Source: Lacibacter cauensis (GTDB taxonomy: Bacteria; Bacteroidota; Bacteroidia; Chitinophagales; Chitinophagaceae). From it: DNA of 64,000 nt. Shown here in pieces: positions 17,146 to 26,366 of the stretch. The translations under genes and the position numbers were made by a program. The notes beneath the pieces are model-generated. The model was not told the origin of the DNA. It did not search any database and worked only from the letters and a program-made list of their open reading frames with translations. The stretch covers positions 124,001 through 188,000 of the forward strand of contig NZ_VLLE01000005.1 of assembly GCF_007830055.1 (NCBI RefSeq). The letters run 5' to 3'. The first letter of the stretch is position 1; the number at the start of each line of letters is the position of its first letter.

Positions 17146-17892
17146 ATGCTTAAGCAGGAACGACAAGCCTTTATTGTGCACCAGGTAAACTTGCACAACC
17201 GTGTACTATCCTCCGATTTAAGTACACAAATGAATGTATCGGAAGATACCATTCGTCGTGATTTACAGGAGCTGGCCGATAAAGGAAAAATCATCAAAGT
17301 ACATGGTGGTGCTCTTTCACGTTCTTTCAGCAGCTCCATCAATTCTTCCAGTGTATATAATATTGACGCCAAGAAATCCATCGCACAAAAAGCAGCATCC
17401 TTAATTAAAGACGGCATGTTTGTGATGAGCACAGGCGGCACCACAATTATTGAAATGGCAAAAGCCTTGCCCGATAATCTGCATGCTACATTTATAACAG
17501 GAAGCTTACCGGCAGCATTAGAGTATGTACACCACCCAACGATTGAAGTAATTTTTATTGGCGATAAACTTTCAAAAAGTTCGCAGATAACTATTGGCGC
17601 CGATGCTATTTTAAAAATCAGGCAGTTTAAAGTTGATCTCTGTTTTCTGGGTATTAATGCGCTTGATGTAAAGCATGGCTTAACTGATAACGATTATGAT
17701 GTGGTGCAGGTAAAAAAAGCAATGATTGAATCGGCCGACAACGTGATTGCCCTGTCCATTTCAGAAAAGATCAACACTTCGCAAAGCATACAGGTTTGCA
17801 AAGTAAATGAACTGGATACGCTCATAACCGAATTATCGCCCGACGATAAAATTTTTCAACCATATAAAAACGCCGGATTAACTATTCTGTAA
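17146..17892 (+). CDS. DeoR/GlpR family transcriptional regulator
   Basis: A 248-residue regulator. The N-terminal winged helix-turn-helix is clear (SSDLSTQMNVSEDTIRRDL, then GKIIKVHGGAL, the DeoR signature, about residues 20-58). The rest is a DeoRC sugar-phosphate sensor domain (FVMSTGGTTIIEMAKAL, FLGINALD, KKAMIESADNVIAL). Members repress sugar catabolic genes and are released by a phosphorylated sugar. It ends 33 nt before susC, so it is likely cotranscribed with, and controls, the SusC/D pair. The effector is unknown; the divergent anmK makes an amino-sugar phosphate a reasonable guess. Confidence 0.92.
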   Translation: MLKQERQAFIVHQVNLHNRVLSSDLSTQMNVSEDTIRRDLQELADKGKIIKVHGGALSRSFSSSINSSSVYNIDAKKSIAQKAASLIKDGMFVMSTGGTTIIEMAKALPDNLHATFITGSLPAALEYVHHPTIEVIFIGDKLSKSSQITIGADAILKIRQFKVDLCFLGINALDVKHGLTDNDYDVVQVKKAMIESADNVIALSISEKINTSQSIQVCKVNELDTLITELSPDDKIFQPYKNAGLTIL

Positions 17893-17925
17893 AGTTGAAA
17901 ACCTTCACAAACAAAAAACTGAAAA

Positions 17926-20900
17926 ATGAAAAAAAGTAATGAGAAAAAAACAAGCAGGTGGATACATCTGTTTTTGTGGCCGGCCATGTTACTGCTGTGT
18001 TCGGTTGCAACCGCACAGGTAACTATTTCGGGTAAAGTAACCAGTGCAGGAAACGCAGCTGCAGGCAATGTATCGGTTGTTGTGCGTAACAGCAATGCAG
18101 GTACATCAACCGATGCAAGTGGCGCTTACAGCTTTTCGGCAAATCTGAAACCCGGTAAGTATGTACTGGAATTTTCGGGAGTAGGGTTTAAAACAACAAC
18201 CTCCAGCTTAACCGTTGAAAGTGGAAAAAACAGTTACACGGTTAATGCCGAACTGAGTGATGATGTGTTGGGCTTGGATGAAGTGGTTATAACAGGTACA
18301 GGTGTTGCTACAAAGAAAAAGCAATTGGGTAATGCTATTTCAACGGTGTCGGGCAGAGAGTTGACAAGAGGTGGTGCAACCTCCATTGATATGGGACTGC
18401 AGGGCAAGGTTGCAGGTGCACAGGTTACACAAAACAGTGGCAACCCTGCAGGTGGTATTACTGTTCGCTTACGTGGACCAAGCACCATCGTAGGTTCATC
18501 AGATCCGTTATATATTGTTGATGGTGTAATTGTCAATAACGATTCACGCCAATTGATTGACCTGGGTGGTTATGCGCAAAACAGGTTGGTTGATCTCAAC
18601 CCTGCCGATATTGACCGTATTGAAATTATTAAAGGTGCAGCAGCTGCCGCCATTTATGGTTCAAGAGCAAACAATGGTGTGGTGCAGATCTTTACCAAAA
18701 AAGGCCGTGAAGGTAAACCGCAGTTTAGTTTTTCTACACAACTGCGCAGCAGTACGCTCCGCAAAAAAATGGAGTACAACAAAGTGCCTTTCCGTTTTGC
18801 AAACTTTACAGCAAGTGATCTTACAACAGTGCCTGTACAGCGTTACGATTTTCAGGATAAGATTTTCCAGAATGCAATCGGTACAGAAAATGTTTTATCT
18901 GTTTCGGGAGGTACTGCCAATACGAAATATTATGCATCTGTATCTAACCTGTTTAACGAAGGTATTGTGCGTAACACCAATTTTATGCGCAATGGTTTTC
19001 GTTTAAACCTGCAGCAAAAGCTGAACAAGAGCATGACGCTTAATTTTAACACAGCGTACACTTACAGCAACAGTAAAGAAATTCCAAACGGTGGTATCAA
19101 TGAAGCCTATGGTGCATTAACCGGGTTTATTTTCGGAAACAACTATGTTAATCCCGATAAGGATCCGGCAACAGGTATTTATCCATCGGTAAATGCAAGT
19201 GGTATTGTTGCTCGTACGAATCCGTTAGAAGCAATTGAACGTTTCGACTTTCGTCAGCGCACAAGCCGCATTGTATCAAGTGCGCAATTAACGTATAAGC
19301 CAATTGCGGGTTTAAATATTGAGTTTACTTCCGGTATTGATAATTACACACAAACCGCAACAGCTTATATTCCTCCACGTAACACAACGCCGTCTTACAA
19401 CGGAGGGTTTATCCGCCGTGCAGATGCAACGGTTATACAGTTGAACAACGATCTTACTGCAACTTATCAAAAAGAAATTGCCAGCGAGTTACAGTCAACA
19501 ACATCGTTGGGCGGAACGTTGCAATACGATAAAACTTTTACCTTTTCTGCTAATGCAACACAGTTAGGTGCATTCGGACAAACCATCAACAACGGTACGA
19601 TTGCAGCCGGAGAGTTTAGAGGCGAGCGTGTAATTATGGGGGCCTTTCTGCAACAGACATTCGGCTATAAGAACAGGTATTTTGTAACAGGTGCAGCACG
19701 TGTAGATGCATCATCTGTTTACGGTATTGATAACCGCTGGCAGTTCTTCCCTAAAGTGAGTGGTACTTACATTGTTTCGAATGAAAAATTTTGGGGCGAT
19801 CATCTTTCGAAGGCTGTCAGCAGTTTAAAGCTGCGTGCAGCGTATGGACAAAGCGGTAACTTAACTGCAATTGGTCAGTACGATCGGTTTACCAATTTCT
19901 CACCGGTTGTGTATGGTGGACAGGCCGGATACATTGCACCATCTACCTTGGGCAACTTTACTGTTAAACCCGAACGCCAAACAGAAGTTGAGCTTGGTTT
20001 TGATCTTGGCTTACTGAACGATGCCATCAGTGTTGAATTCAGCTACTTTAATAAAGATGTAAAAGATTTGATTCTTAACCGTACACTTGCACCAACAACC
20101 GGTTACAACAATCGTTTTGTAAACATTGGTACTATGACGAACAAAGGATTTGAATTCCTCGTTCGTGCAGCCATTCTTAATAATGACAAGTTGCGTTGGG
20201 TTTCAACATTATCTTATCTCAATAACAAGAACGTTGTTAACGGTGTGGAAGGTAATGGCGTATTGCCATTTGCAGGAGGCTTTGGCCAGGTTGCAGCTGT
20301 TAACGGTTATCCGTTGGGTGCCTACTACAGTACATTCTTTGCACGCAATACTGATGGCAGTTTATTACTCGATCTGAATGGTTTGCCGCAACGTGAAAGA
20401 GGTATTCAACTGGCAAACGGCAAGTATACTGTGCAGCGTGGTTCAAATGGCCAGCCAACAGGAACCTTGCTGAGCAAAGTAATCGGTCAACCCAATCCTA
20501 AACATGTGATCTCTAAAATTGATGAGCTCGATTTCGGCAAATTCAATTTCCGTATGCAGTGGGATGCGATGCTGGGATATGATGTGTTCAACTTTACCAA
20601 GCGTGTGGGCGACAGAGATTTTTACGGCGGATTGAAAGGGTACGAAAATGAATTGTTGGGCAAAGTGCCGAAAGGTACAAGTGCAGCGCTCTTCAGCATT
20701 TTCGAAAACTGGATTGAAGATGGTTCATTTGTAAAACTTCGTGAGTTGTCGTTATCGTATAACATGAAGCCGAAGTTTTTAAAAGGTAATACGATGCGTT
20801 TAAGTGTTGTAGGACGTAACCTGCTTTCATTTGATAAATACAGCGGATGGGATCCGGAGGTAAATGCAGCGGGCCAGGATAATGCGGTTCGTGGATTTGA

Positions 20901-20958
20901 TTTTGTGGAAGTGCCAATTCCAAGAATGATCCTGTTTGGTGTAAACGTTAATTTCTAA
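17926..20958 (+). CDS. SusC/RagA family TonB-linked outer membrane transporter
   Basis: A 1010-residue outer-membrane receptor. A signal peptide (about residues 13-30) is followed by a carboxypeptidase-regulatory-like domain (about 32-110, VTISGKVTSAG, GFKTTTSSL). Then come the TonB-box-like LGLDEVVITGTG, the plug (GVATKKKQLGNAISTVSG, LYIVDGVIVN, IEIIKGAAAAAIYGSRA) and a 22-strand barrel ending in ILFGVNVNF. It pairs with the following SusD-like lipoprotein to import an oligomeric nutrient in a TonB-dependent way. No glycoside hydrolase or peptidase gene is adjacent, so the substrate cannot be inferred from enzymes. Confidence 0.95.
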   Translation: MKKSNEKKTSRWIHLFLWPAMLLLCSVATAQVTISGKVTSAGNAAAGNVSVVVRNSNAGTSTDASGAYSFSANLKPGKYVLEFSGVGFKTTTSSLTVESGKNSYTVNAELSDDVLGLDEVVITGTGVATKKKQLGNAISTVSGRELTRGGATSIDMGLQGKVAGAQVTQNSGNPAGGITVRLRGPSTIVGSSDPLYIVDGVIVNNDSRQLIDLGGYAQNRLVDLNPADIDRIEIIKGAAAAAIYGSRANNGVVQIFTKKGREGKPQFSFSTQLRSSTLRKKMEYNKVPFRFANFTASDLTTVPVQRYDFQDKIFQNAIGTENVLSVSGGTANTKYYASVSNLFNEGIVRNTNFMRNGFRLNLQQKLNKSMTLNFNTAYTYSNSKEIPNGGINEAYGALTGFIFGNNYVNPDKDPATGIYPSVNASGIVARTNPLEAIERFDFRQRTSRIVSSAQLTYKPIAGLNIEFTSGIDNYTQTATAYIPPRNTTPSYNGGFIRRADATVIQLNNDLTATYQKEIASELQSTTSLGGTLQYDKTFTFSANATQLGAFGQTINNGTIAAGEFRGERVIMGAFLQQTFGYKNRYFVTGAARVDASSVYGIDNRWQFFPKVSGTYIVSNEKFWGDHLSKAVSSLKLRAAYGQSGNLTAIGQYDRFTNFSPVVYGGQAGYIAPSTLGNFTVKPERQTEVELGFDLGLLNDAISVEFSYFNKDVKDLILNRTLAPTTGYNNRFVNIGTMTNKGFEFLVRAAILNNDKLRWVSTLSYLNNKNVVNGVEGNGVLPFAGGFGQVAAVNGYPLGAYYSTFFARNTDGSLLLDLNGLPQRERGIQLANGKYTVQRGSNGQPTGTLLSKVIGQPNPKHVISKIDELDFGKFNFRMQWDAMLGYDVFNFTKRVGDRDFYGGLKGYENELLGKVPKGTSAALFSIFENWIEDGSFVKLRELSLSYNMKPKFLKGNTMRLSVVGRNLLSFDKYSGWDPEVNAAGQDNAVRGFDFVEVPIPRMILFGVNVNF

Positions 20959-20977
20959 TTGAAAAAATTACTATACA

Positions 20978-22306
20978 ATGAAAAAGCTTTTTAAACAGTC
21001 CATCTTCCTGCTTGCACTCGCTGTGTTTTCGGGATGTAAAATGGATATCGTAAACCCCAACGGACCTACGGATGCGCAGGTGGTTTCAACACGTGAGGGG
21101 TTGATTACTTACAGTATTGGTATGAAGCAGAATTATGCAGCATCTGCATTTGAAGCGCTTGCAATTACAACAGGTGGCACCACACGTGAAGTAAAAGGCA
21201 TTGCCACGTTTACCAACGTACTTGAAATTGAAGCGGGTGGTTCTGCATTACCAACATTTAACGGAAACGTGTTGGGCGTTTGGTTACGCATGAACCGGGT
21301 AATGGGTATGGCCGATGATATTATTGCCAGTGCGCCCACTGTACTTGCTACTGATAACGCCATGCGTTCGGGTGTTGTTGCACACGCTCATTTGTTTAAG
21401 GCAATGGCGATCGGCGGGTTAGCTACCGCATTTGAGCAGGTGCCTACGCAAACCAATAAAGCTGGTGGCGTAACATTTGTACCCCGTCAACAAGGCTTAT
21501 TAAAAGCAATCGAATTGCTTGAGCAGGCAGCGGCTTTACTTGCAGCGAACGCACCTTCAACAGAGTTTAATACACGTGTGCTGGGTGCAAATTTCAATCT
21601 GTTGAATTGTATCAACGCATACCTTGCGAGATATAATATGATGGCAGGCCGTTATGCCCAGGCAATAGCTGCCGCTAATCTTGTTCCATTAAGTTCTGCA
21701 TCGCAGTTCAATTACGATGGGGCGCAAACAGTTAATCCTCTTTTTAATCAACTGCGTGTTGTAAACAGTTTTTCTCCACGTGATAATTTCGGATTACCTG
21801 CAGGTATGTTTGATGCGGCAGATGGTCGTTTGGCATTTTATTTCCAGGGTTCGCCCGTAACAAGTGGCAGTGATGTGTTGCGCACCATCCGTGGATTTGC
21901 GCAAACCAACAGCAGCCCTATTCCGGTTTATTTGCCCGATGAAATGCGTTTGATCAAAGCAGAAGCCATCCTTCGTTCAGGCGGATTGGTGACAGATGCT
22001 TTGGCTGAAATTAATGCAGTTCGTCAGCAATCGAGCGGCGATGTGTTTGGTGTGCATGCGAATTTGCCTGCCTATTCCGGCTCAATTCTCGTACCCGACC
22101 TTTTGCTCGAAGTGTATAAGCAACGTTGTGCAGAATTATACCTAAGTGGTTTGCGTTTGGAAGACAGTCGCCGCTTCGGACGTACCGCTCCTCCAAACAA
22201 TGTAAACCCAGTGCCAACAAGTTTCGAGCGCAACAGAAATTTCTATCCTTATCCCGATCAGGAGCGGTTAAATAATCCAAATACACCAGCCGATCCGGCG
22301 ATATAA
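20978..22306 (+). CDS. SusD/RagB-like surface lipoprotein
   Basis: A 442-residue lipoprotein with a signal peptide ending at Cys20 (LAVFSGC). It is shorter than classical SusD (about 500-550) but shows the helical SusD-like layout, for example DEMRLIKAEAILRSGG and EVYKQRCAELYLSGLRLEDSRRFG, the typical C-terminal block. It caps the SusC barrel and binds the substrate at the surface. It follows susC by 19 nt and is closed by the terminator at 22340-22370. Confidence 0.9.
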   Translation: MKKLFKQSIFLLALAVFSGCKMDIVNPNGPTDAQVVSTREGLITYSIGMKQNYAASAFEALAITTGGTTREVKGIATFTNVLEIEAGGSALPTFNGNVLGVWLRMNRVMGMADDIIASAPTVLATDNAMRSGVVAHAHLFKAMAIGGLATAFEQVPTQTNKAGGVTFVPRQQGLLKAIELLEQAAALLAANAPSTEFNTRVLGANFNLLNCINAYLARYNMMAGRYAQAIAAANLVPLSSASQFNYDGAQTVNPLFNQLRVVNSFSPRDNFGLPAGMFDAADGRLAFYFQGSPVTSGSDVLRTIRGFAQTNSSPIPVYLPDEMRLIKAEAILRSGGLVTDALAEINAVRQQSSGDVFGVHANLPAYSGSILVPDLLLEVYKQRCAELYLSGLRLEDSRRFGRTAPPNNVNPVPTSFERNRNFYPYPDQERLNNPNTPADPAI

Positions 22307-22339
22307 GTCTTTTTTTCAGTAGTTATGTTTTAAGTGTTC

Positions 22340-22370
22340 AAGCCCCGTTTTCTAACGGGGCTTCTTTTTT
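22340..22370 (+). terminator. Terminator of the DeoR-SusC-SusD operon
   Basis: A 10-bp stem AAGCCCCGTT with AACGGGGCTT (22340-22349 with 22354-22363) is followed by CTTTTTT, 34 nt past the susD stop. Confidence 0.9.
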
Positions 22371-22406
22371 AAAGAAAATTTAAACGGCAAGCAACGGTTG
22401 AGCGTA

Positions 22407-22414
22407 TAGCTTTG
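22407..22414 (+). promoter_or_regulatory. -7 element of the ECF sigma operon
   Basis: TAGCTTTG fits TAnnTTTG. It overlaps an in-frame TTG at 22412, which argues that translation starts instead at the ATG at 22436. No good -33 TTTG is visible, so an alternative sigma factor could assist. Confidence 0.5.
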
Positions 22415-22435
22415 TCAACCCATTACAAAACCGGA

Positions 22436-22996
22436 ATGATCGATCAGCGTCAACTCATAAAAGAATGTTTGCGTGGCAACAGCGTGGCGCAAAAGCAACT
22501 CTACGATGCTTTTGCTGAAACCATGCTGGGTATCTGTTTCCGTTACACCAAATCGCTGGCCGATGCGGAAGACGTATTGCAGGAGGGATTCATTAAAGTG
22601 TTCCGCAATTTGCACAGTTACCGCAACGAAGGTGAGTTGGGCGGATGGATACGGATGATTATGGTGAACACTGCTTTGAATTATCTCAAAAAGAAAAAAG
22701 AGTATCAGTACGATATGTCTTTCCTGAGCGAGCCGTTGCATCCTGTGAGTAATGAGAACCCGGAGATTATTCTGCGCAATAAACAGCTGGCCGAATTGAT
22801 ACGGCAATTACCTACCGGTTATCAAACCATTTTTAACCTGCATGCGGTAGAAGGATTTACACATGTGGAAATAGGGAAGATGCTTGGTATTTCGGAAGGT
22901 ACCAGTCGCAGCCAGTACATGCGTGCACGCAACCTGTTGATCACCTGGATTGAAAAATATAATGCCGAACCCCAAAAGAAATTGTATGGAGGATAA
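22436..22996 (+). CDS. ECF-type RNA polymerase sigma-70 factor
   Basis: A 186-residue ECF sigma factor from the ATG at 22436. Region 2 is clear (LYDAFAETMLGICFRYTKSLADAEDVLQEGF, then GELGGWIRMIMVNTALNYLK). Region 4 has QTIFNLHAVEGFTHVEIGKMLGISEGTSRSQYMRARNLL, a helix-turn-helix that reads the -35. It directs a stress or surface regulon. The next gene, with an anti-sigma-like N-terminus, overlaps it by 11 nt, so the two are made together, as is usual for a sigma/anti-sigma pair. Confidence 0.93.
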   Translation: MIDQRQLIKECLRGNSVAQKQLYDAFAETMLGICFRYTKSLADAEDVLQEGFIKVFRNLHSYRNEGELGGWIRMIMVNTALNYLKKKKEYQYDMSFLSEPLHPVSNENPEIILRNKQLAELIRQLPTGYQTIFNLHAVEGFTHVEIGKMLGISEGTSRSQYMRARNLLITWIEKYNAEPQKKLYGG

Positions 22997-24404
22997 CCGC
23001 TTTGAACAAAAAGTTGCAGAGGAGCTGAGCAGCTTTAAGCTGAAGCCATCCGATGCCGTATGGCAACAGGTGAATGCGCAATTGCAGGAAGACAGGAAGC
23101 GACGCAGATGGATCATCATTTTCCTCTTCGCCGGACTGTTGCTGGGCGGAGCAGGATTGCTTTATGTAACAGCAGATAAAAATGAACAGGCATCAACGGC
23201 ATTACATCAACCAACAAATACAACTACACCTGCAACAGCAGCGAATAAAACAACACAAGCAGACAATCGCAATACCTCAACAGCAAACGAACAGCAAACA
23301 GATAAACGCACAGCAACAGAACCAACAACAACTATTGCTGCAACAACAACTGATGAACCGGTATTGAATGTGCAACAACCAGTAGTAACAGTTTCGTTGT
23401 CGAAGAAAAAGAAAGTGGTAACAGCAGCGAATCCTGTAATAACTATACCTGTTATGCAAAATAAACAGCAGGATAAATTTATTACATCGCAAGAAGATAA
23501 AACTGTTATGGCTGCATTAAAGCAGGAAGAAAATAGTGTTGTTGATACAACTGTAGTATCCGAACCCCAAACGGAAGTAATAGCTACAAATGTTGCAGTA
23601 AAAGACAGTGTAGGAAAAGAAGCAACAGATTCTGCTTTTGTTACAACTACAGTTTTGCCTGCCGACAGTACTGCCAAATCTAAAAACAAATGGCGTTTGG
23701 GCTTGCAGGTAAATGCAGGCATCGCACAAATAAGAGATAATGTATTTCCCGGCGGTATGTCTGCAGTTGCAGATGCTTCGCCGCTGTTGGGAAACAACGG
23801 CGGTTCCGGTGGTCCTACTCGTATTACGGTCAATCAGTTTGCCATTAAACCTTCGCTGCAATTTGGTATGGGCATAGTTGCACGTAAAACGGTATTTAAA
23901 AAACATGTATTTGTTACAGGCTTGCAGTACCAGTACAGCAGTTATAAAGTAGAACAGTCGCAGCGTGTGGATAGTTTTTATCAAACAACCAATAGCTTCT
24001 CAACAGTAATGCTTACCAATAGCGATGCTGTATTTAAAACACACAGTATTGCGGTGCCGTTGGATCTTGAATGGAAAATTGCTTCAACTGCAAAAGGCAT
24101 GTTCCGTTTGGGAACAGGTTTGCAACAGTGGTTCGCTTTGTCTTCAACAAAAACAGGAACAGTTGCAAACTCTTTCCGTTATTCCGGTACAACTATGGGT
24201 AGCACAGCAGGAGGAACTACTACTGCAAAAGCAACTACATGGCAACCGGTATTACAGCTGACACCTGCATACGAGTGGAATGTGCAAAAGCAAACTTCAC
24301 AACTGGGTTTATATTTTAATTACGGCTTACGGCCAGTGTACAAAACTTCATCGAGCGATTACTGGTGGCAAACAGGTGTGCGTTACCGCATTTATTTTAA
24401 ATAA
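22986..24404 (+). CDS. Putative dual membrane-spanning anti-sigma factor (cytoplasmic tail, membrane helix, Thr/Gln-rich linker, outer-membrane barrel)
   Basis: A 472-residue protein whose layout spans the envelope. Residues 1-41 are cytoplasmic and carry FKLKPSDAVWQQVNAQL, an anti-sigma-like helix, then a basic stop RKRRR. Residues 42-62 are one inner-membrane helix. Residues 63-234 are a disordered Thr/Gln/Ala/Val-rich linker long enough to cross the periplasm. Residues 235-472 alternate like an outer-membrane beta-barrel (WRLGLQVNAGI, FAIKPSLQFGMGIVA, VFVTGLQYQYSSYKV, ending YRIYF). This matches the Dma family of dual membrane-spanning anti-sigma factors known from Bacteroides thetaiotaomicron. 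It should hold the upstream sigma factor and release it on an outer-membrane signal. The ATG at 22986 overlaps the sigma gene by 11 nt. Confidence 0.8.
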   Translation: MEDNRFEQKVAEELSSFKLKPSDAVWQQVNAQLQEDRKRRRWIIIFLFAGLLLGGAGLLYVTADKNEQASTALHQPTNTTTPATAANKTTQADNRNTSTANEQQTDKRTATEPTTTIAATTTDEPVLNVQQPVVTVSLSKKKKVVTAANPVITIPVMQNKQQDKFITSQEDKTVMAALKQEENSVVDTTVVSEPQTEVIATNVAVKDSVGKEATDSAFVTTTVLPADSTAKSKNKWRLGLQVNAGIAQIRDNVFPGGMSAVADASPLLGNNGGSGGPTRITVNQFAIKPSLQFGMGIVARKTVFKKHVFVTGLQYQYSSYKVEQSQRVDSFYQTTNSFSTVMLTNSDAVFKTHSIAVPLDLEWKIASTAKGMFRLGTGLQQWFALSSTKTGTVANSFRYSGTTMGSTAGGTTTAKATTWQPVLQLTPAYEWNVQKQTSQLGLYFNYGLRPVYKTSSSDYWWQTGVRYRIYFK

Positions 24405-24465
24405 TTAAAAAGCAGTGCAACGGTTTGTATTGCGCTAATGTCAACCTGCTAAACAAACTACTGCT

Positions 24466-25713
24466 ATGACCAGGATTAAACCTTATGCATTGTTGCTGCT
24501 GCCTGTTTTGTTCCTGAGCAGTTGCCTCAAAGACAAGTGTACACAAACCTACAGCATCTTGAGCCCGGTGTACAAAACCAAACAGGAAGTATACGCCGGT
24601 ATTAAAAGTATGCCGGCAAAGGCAATTGCCAATCCCGGAAAAATAACGCTCTTTGGTTCGTACATTTTTCTCAACGAAATCAACAAAGGCATTCATGTAA
24701 TTGATAACAGCAACCCATCGGCTCCGAAAAATCTTTCGTTTATCGAAATGCCGGGCAATGTTGACTTGGCGGTAAAAGGAAATCGCTTGTATGCCGATTT
24801 GTATGGCGATTTAATTACGCTTGATATCAGTAATCCGCAGCAGATAGGTTTGGTAAAAGTTTCATCCAATGTATTTCCGCACAGAACTTATGCCAATGGT
24901 TTTGTAGCCGATACCAATCGGTTGATTGTTGATTGGAACAGGAAGGATACAGTTGTTGAAATACTTTGTACGAATACCACCGGTTTTCCTTGGTTTACCC
25001 GAACTGATGCGATGCTGTTTTCCTCTTTTTCTCCTGTAGCAACGAACGCAGCAACAACCGGCATCAACGGATCGATGGCTCGTTTTGCATTAAAGAACGA
25101 TTATCTCTATACTGTTTCCAACAGCGATCTGAAAGTATTTGGTTTGCAAAATCCCGATGCGCCGCAACAGCTGCAAACGGTGTCTGTAGGCTGGGGTATT
25201 GAAACTATTTATCCGTTCAAAGAGCAACTGTTTATTGGTTCCAATACCGGTATGTTTATCTACAGCATACAAAATCCGGCAGTGCCAACGAAGACAGGTT
25301 CTTTTGCACATGCCTTGGCTTGTGATCCTGTAATTGCAGATGATACACATGCGTATGTAACCTTGCGCAGCGGTACAGCCTGCCGTGCAACCATTAACCA
25401 GTTAGATGTAATTGATATTAATAATTTACAAGCACCGTTCTTAATTAAATCGTATGCACTAACCAATCCGCATGGTTTATCGAAAGAGGGTAACCTGTTA
25501 TTTGTTTGCGATGGGAAAGATGGTTTGAAAATTTATGATGCAACTACTCCTTCAAACCTGAAATTGATCAAGCAGTTTACCGGCTTTGAAGCGTATGATG
25601 TAATTGCCTGGAACAACAATGCATTGGTGGTTACCAAAACAGCCCTGCTGCAGTTCGATTACAGCAATGCCAACAATATTCAGCAACGTAGCAGTATTGC
25701 TATTCAAAAATAA
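24466..25713 (+). CDS. LVIVD-repeat (beta-propeller-like) lipoprotein
   Basis: A 415-residue lipoprotein with Cys20 after LLPVLFLSS. The mature chain has repeated units of about 40 residues of the LVIVD type, recognised by IHVIDNSNPSAPKNL, LITLDISNPQQIG, LKVFGLQNPDAPQQL, MFIYSIQNPAVPTKTG, LDVIDINNLQAPFLI and LKIYDATTPSNLKLI. This is a predicted surface beta-propeller that would bind protein or glycan. It lies 61 nt after the putative anti-sigma gene and 4 nt before the small outer-membrane protein, so it belongs to the sigma operon and may be its main product or the sensor's partner. Confidence 0.85.
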   Translation: MTRIKPYALLLLPVLFLSSCLKDKCTQTYSILSPVYKTKQEVYAGIKSMPAKAIANPGKITLFGSYIFLNEINKGIHVIDNSNPSAPKNLSFIEMPGNVDLAVKGNRLYADLYGDLITLDISNPQQIGLVKVSSNVFPHRTYANGFVADTNRLIVDWNRKDTVVEILCTNTTGFPWFTRTDAMLFSSFSPVATNAATTGINGSMARFALKNDYLYTVSNSDLKVFGLQNPDAPQQLQTVSVGWGIETIYPFKEQLFIGSNTGMFIYSIQNPAVPTKTGSFAHALACDPVIADDTHAYVTLRSGTACRATINQLDVIDINNLQAPFLIKSYALTNPHGLSKEGNLLFVCDGKDGLKIYDATTPSNLKLIKQFTGFEAYDVIAWNNNALVVTKTALLQFDYSNANNIQQRSSIAIQK

Positions 25714-25717
25714 ACAC

Positions 25718-26287
25718 ATGAAATCTCTTTTGTGTATACTGTTCTTGCTGCCGTTGTTTGGTTTAACACAAGTACAACCACAGCCGGAAAAAGTAAAGCC
25801 ATTCAAATTTGAAACCATTGTACAAACCGGTTTACTGGCAGGTGGCAGTGCCGAAGCATTTACATTACAAACAGTAAACGGTTTCCGTCATCAGAAATGG
25901 TTTGCAGGTATCGGCACCGGGATGGATTTTTATATGCAGCGGAGTATTCCGTTGTTTGCTGATGTGCGGTACGATTTTTCAACAAAGCGGAAAACGTTTT
26001 TTCTGTACAGCGATGCAGGGATCAATTTCGCCTGGACGAAAAATAGAGAGCAGCAGAACATTATTGATCAGTCGCCGGGTTTGTTTACCGATGCAGGTAT
26101 CGGCTTAAAAATAAACACAAAGAAACAGGATGCATTTGTCATCAGCGCAGGTTATTCGCATAAACAATTAAAAGAAACACAAAAAGGTTTCAGCTGGTGG
26201 GGATGGCCTGTTGAATCACCAGAAACTTATTACCGCTACAATTATAAATTCAACCGCATCGCCGTAAAACTTGGCTTTGTATTTTAA
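25718..26287 (+). CDS. Small outer-membrane beta-barrel-like protein
   Basis: A 189-residue protein from the ATG at 25718, 4 nt after the LVIVD gene. A signal peptide (MKSLLCILFLLPLFGLTQ) is followed by alternating strands (GGSAEAFTLQTVNGF, FAGIGTGMDFYM, LFADVRYDFS, FFLYSDAGINFAW, AFVISAGYSHKQL). The chain ends in VKLGFVF, a C-terminal aromatic typical of barrels inserted by BAM. It is probably an eight-stranded barrel partnering the LVIVD lipoprotein. The terminator at 26337 closes this four-gene operon. Confidence 0.8.
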   Translation: MKSLLCILFLLPLFGLTQVQPQPEKVKPFKFETIVQTGLLAGGSAEAFTLQTVNGFRHQKWFAGIGTGMDFYMQRSIPLFADVRYDFSTKRKTFFLYSDAGINFAWTKNREQQNIIDQSPGLFTDAGIGLKINTKKQDAFVISAGYSHKQLKETQKGFSWWGWPVESPETYYRYNYKFNRIAVKLGFVF

Positions 26288-26336
26288 CCATTGCTTTATC
26301 ATCTCCCGACTATATAACCGGGATGCACCTATAGAC

Positions 26337-26366
26337 AAGAGACCGTTACGGTCTCTTTCTTTTTTT
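26337..26366 (+). terminator. Terminator of the ECF sigma operon
   Basis: An AAGAGACCG/CGGTCTCTT stem with a TTA loop (26337-26357) is followed by a T-rich tract that overlaps the convergent queG stop codon. Confidence 0.85.

Noticed and set aside
23207-23833. Long minus-strand frame (208 codons) opposite the anti-sigma-like gene
   Set aside because: It is the complement of the Thr/Gln-rich linker; its Val/Cys/Phe-rich protein has no domain character and no start signals.
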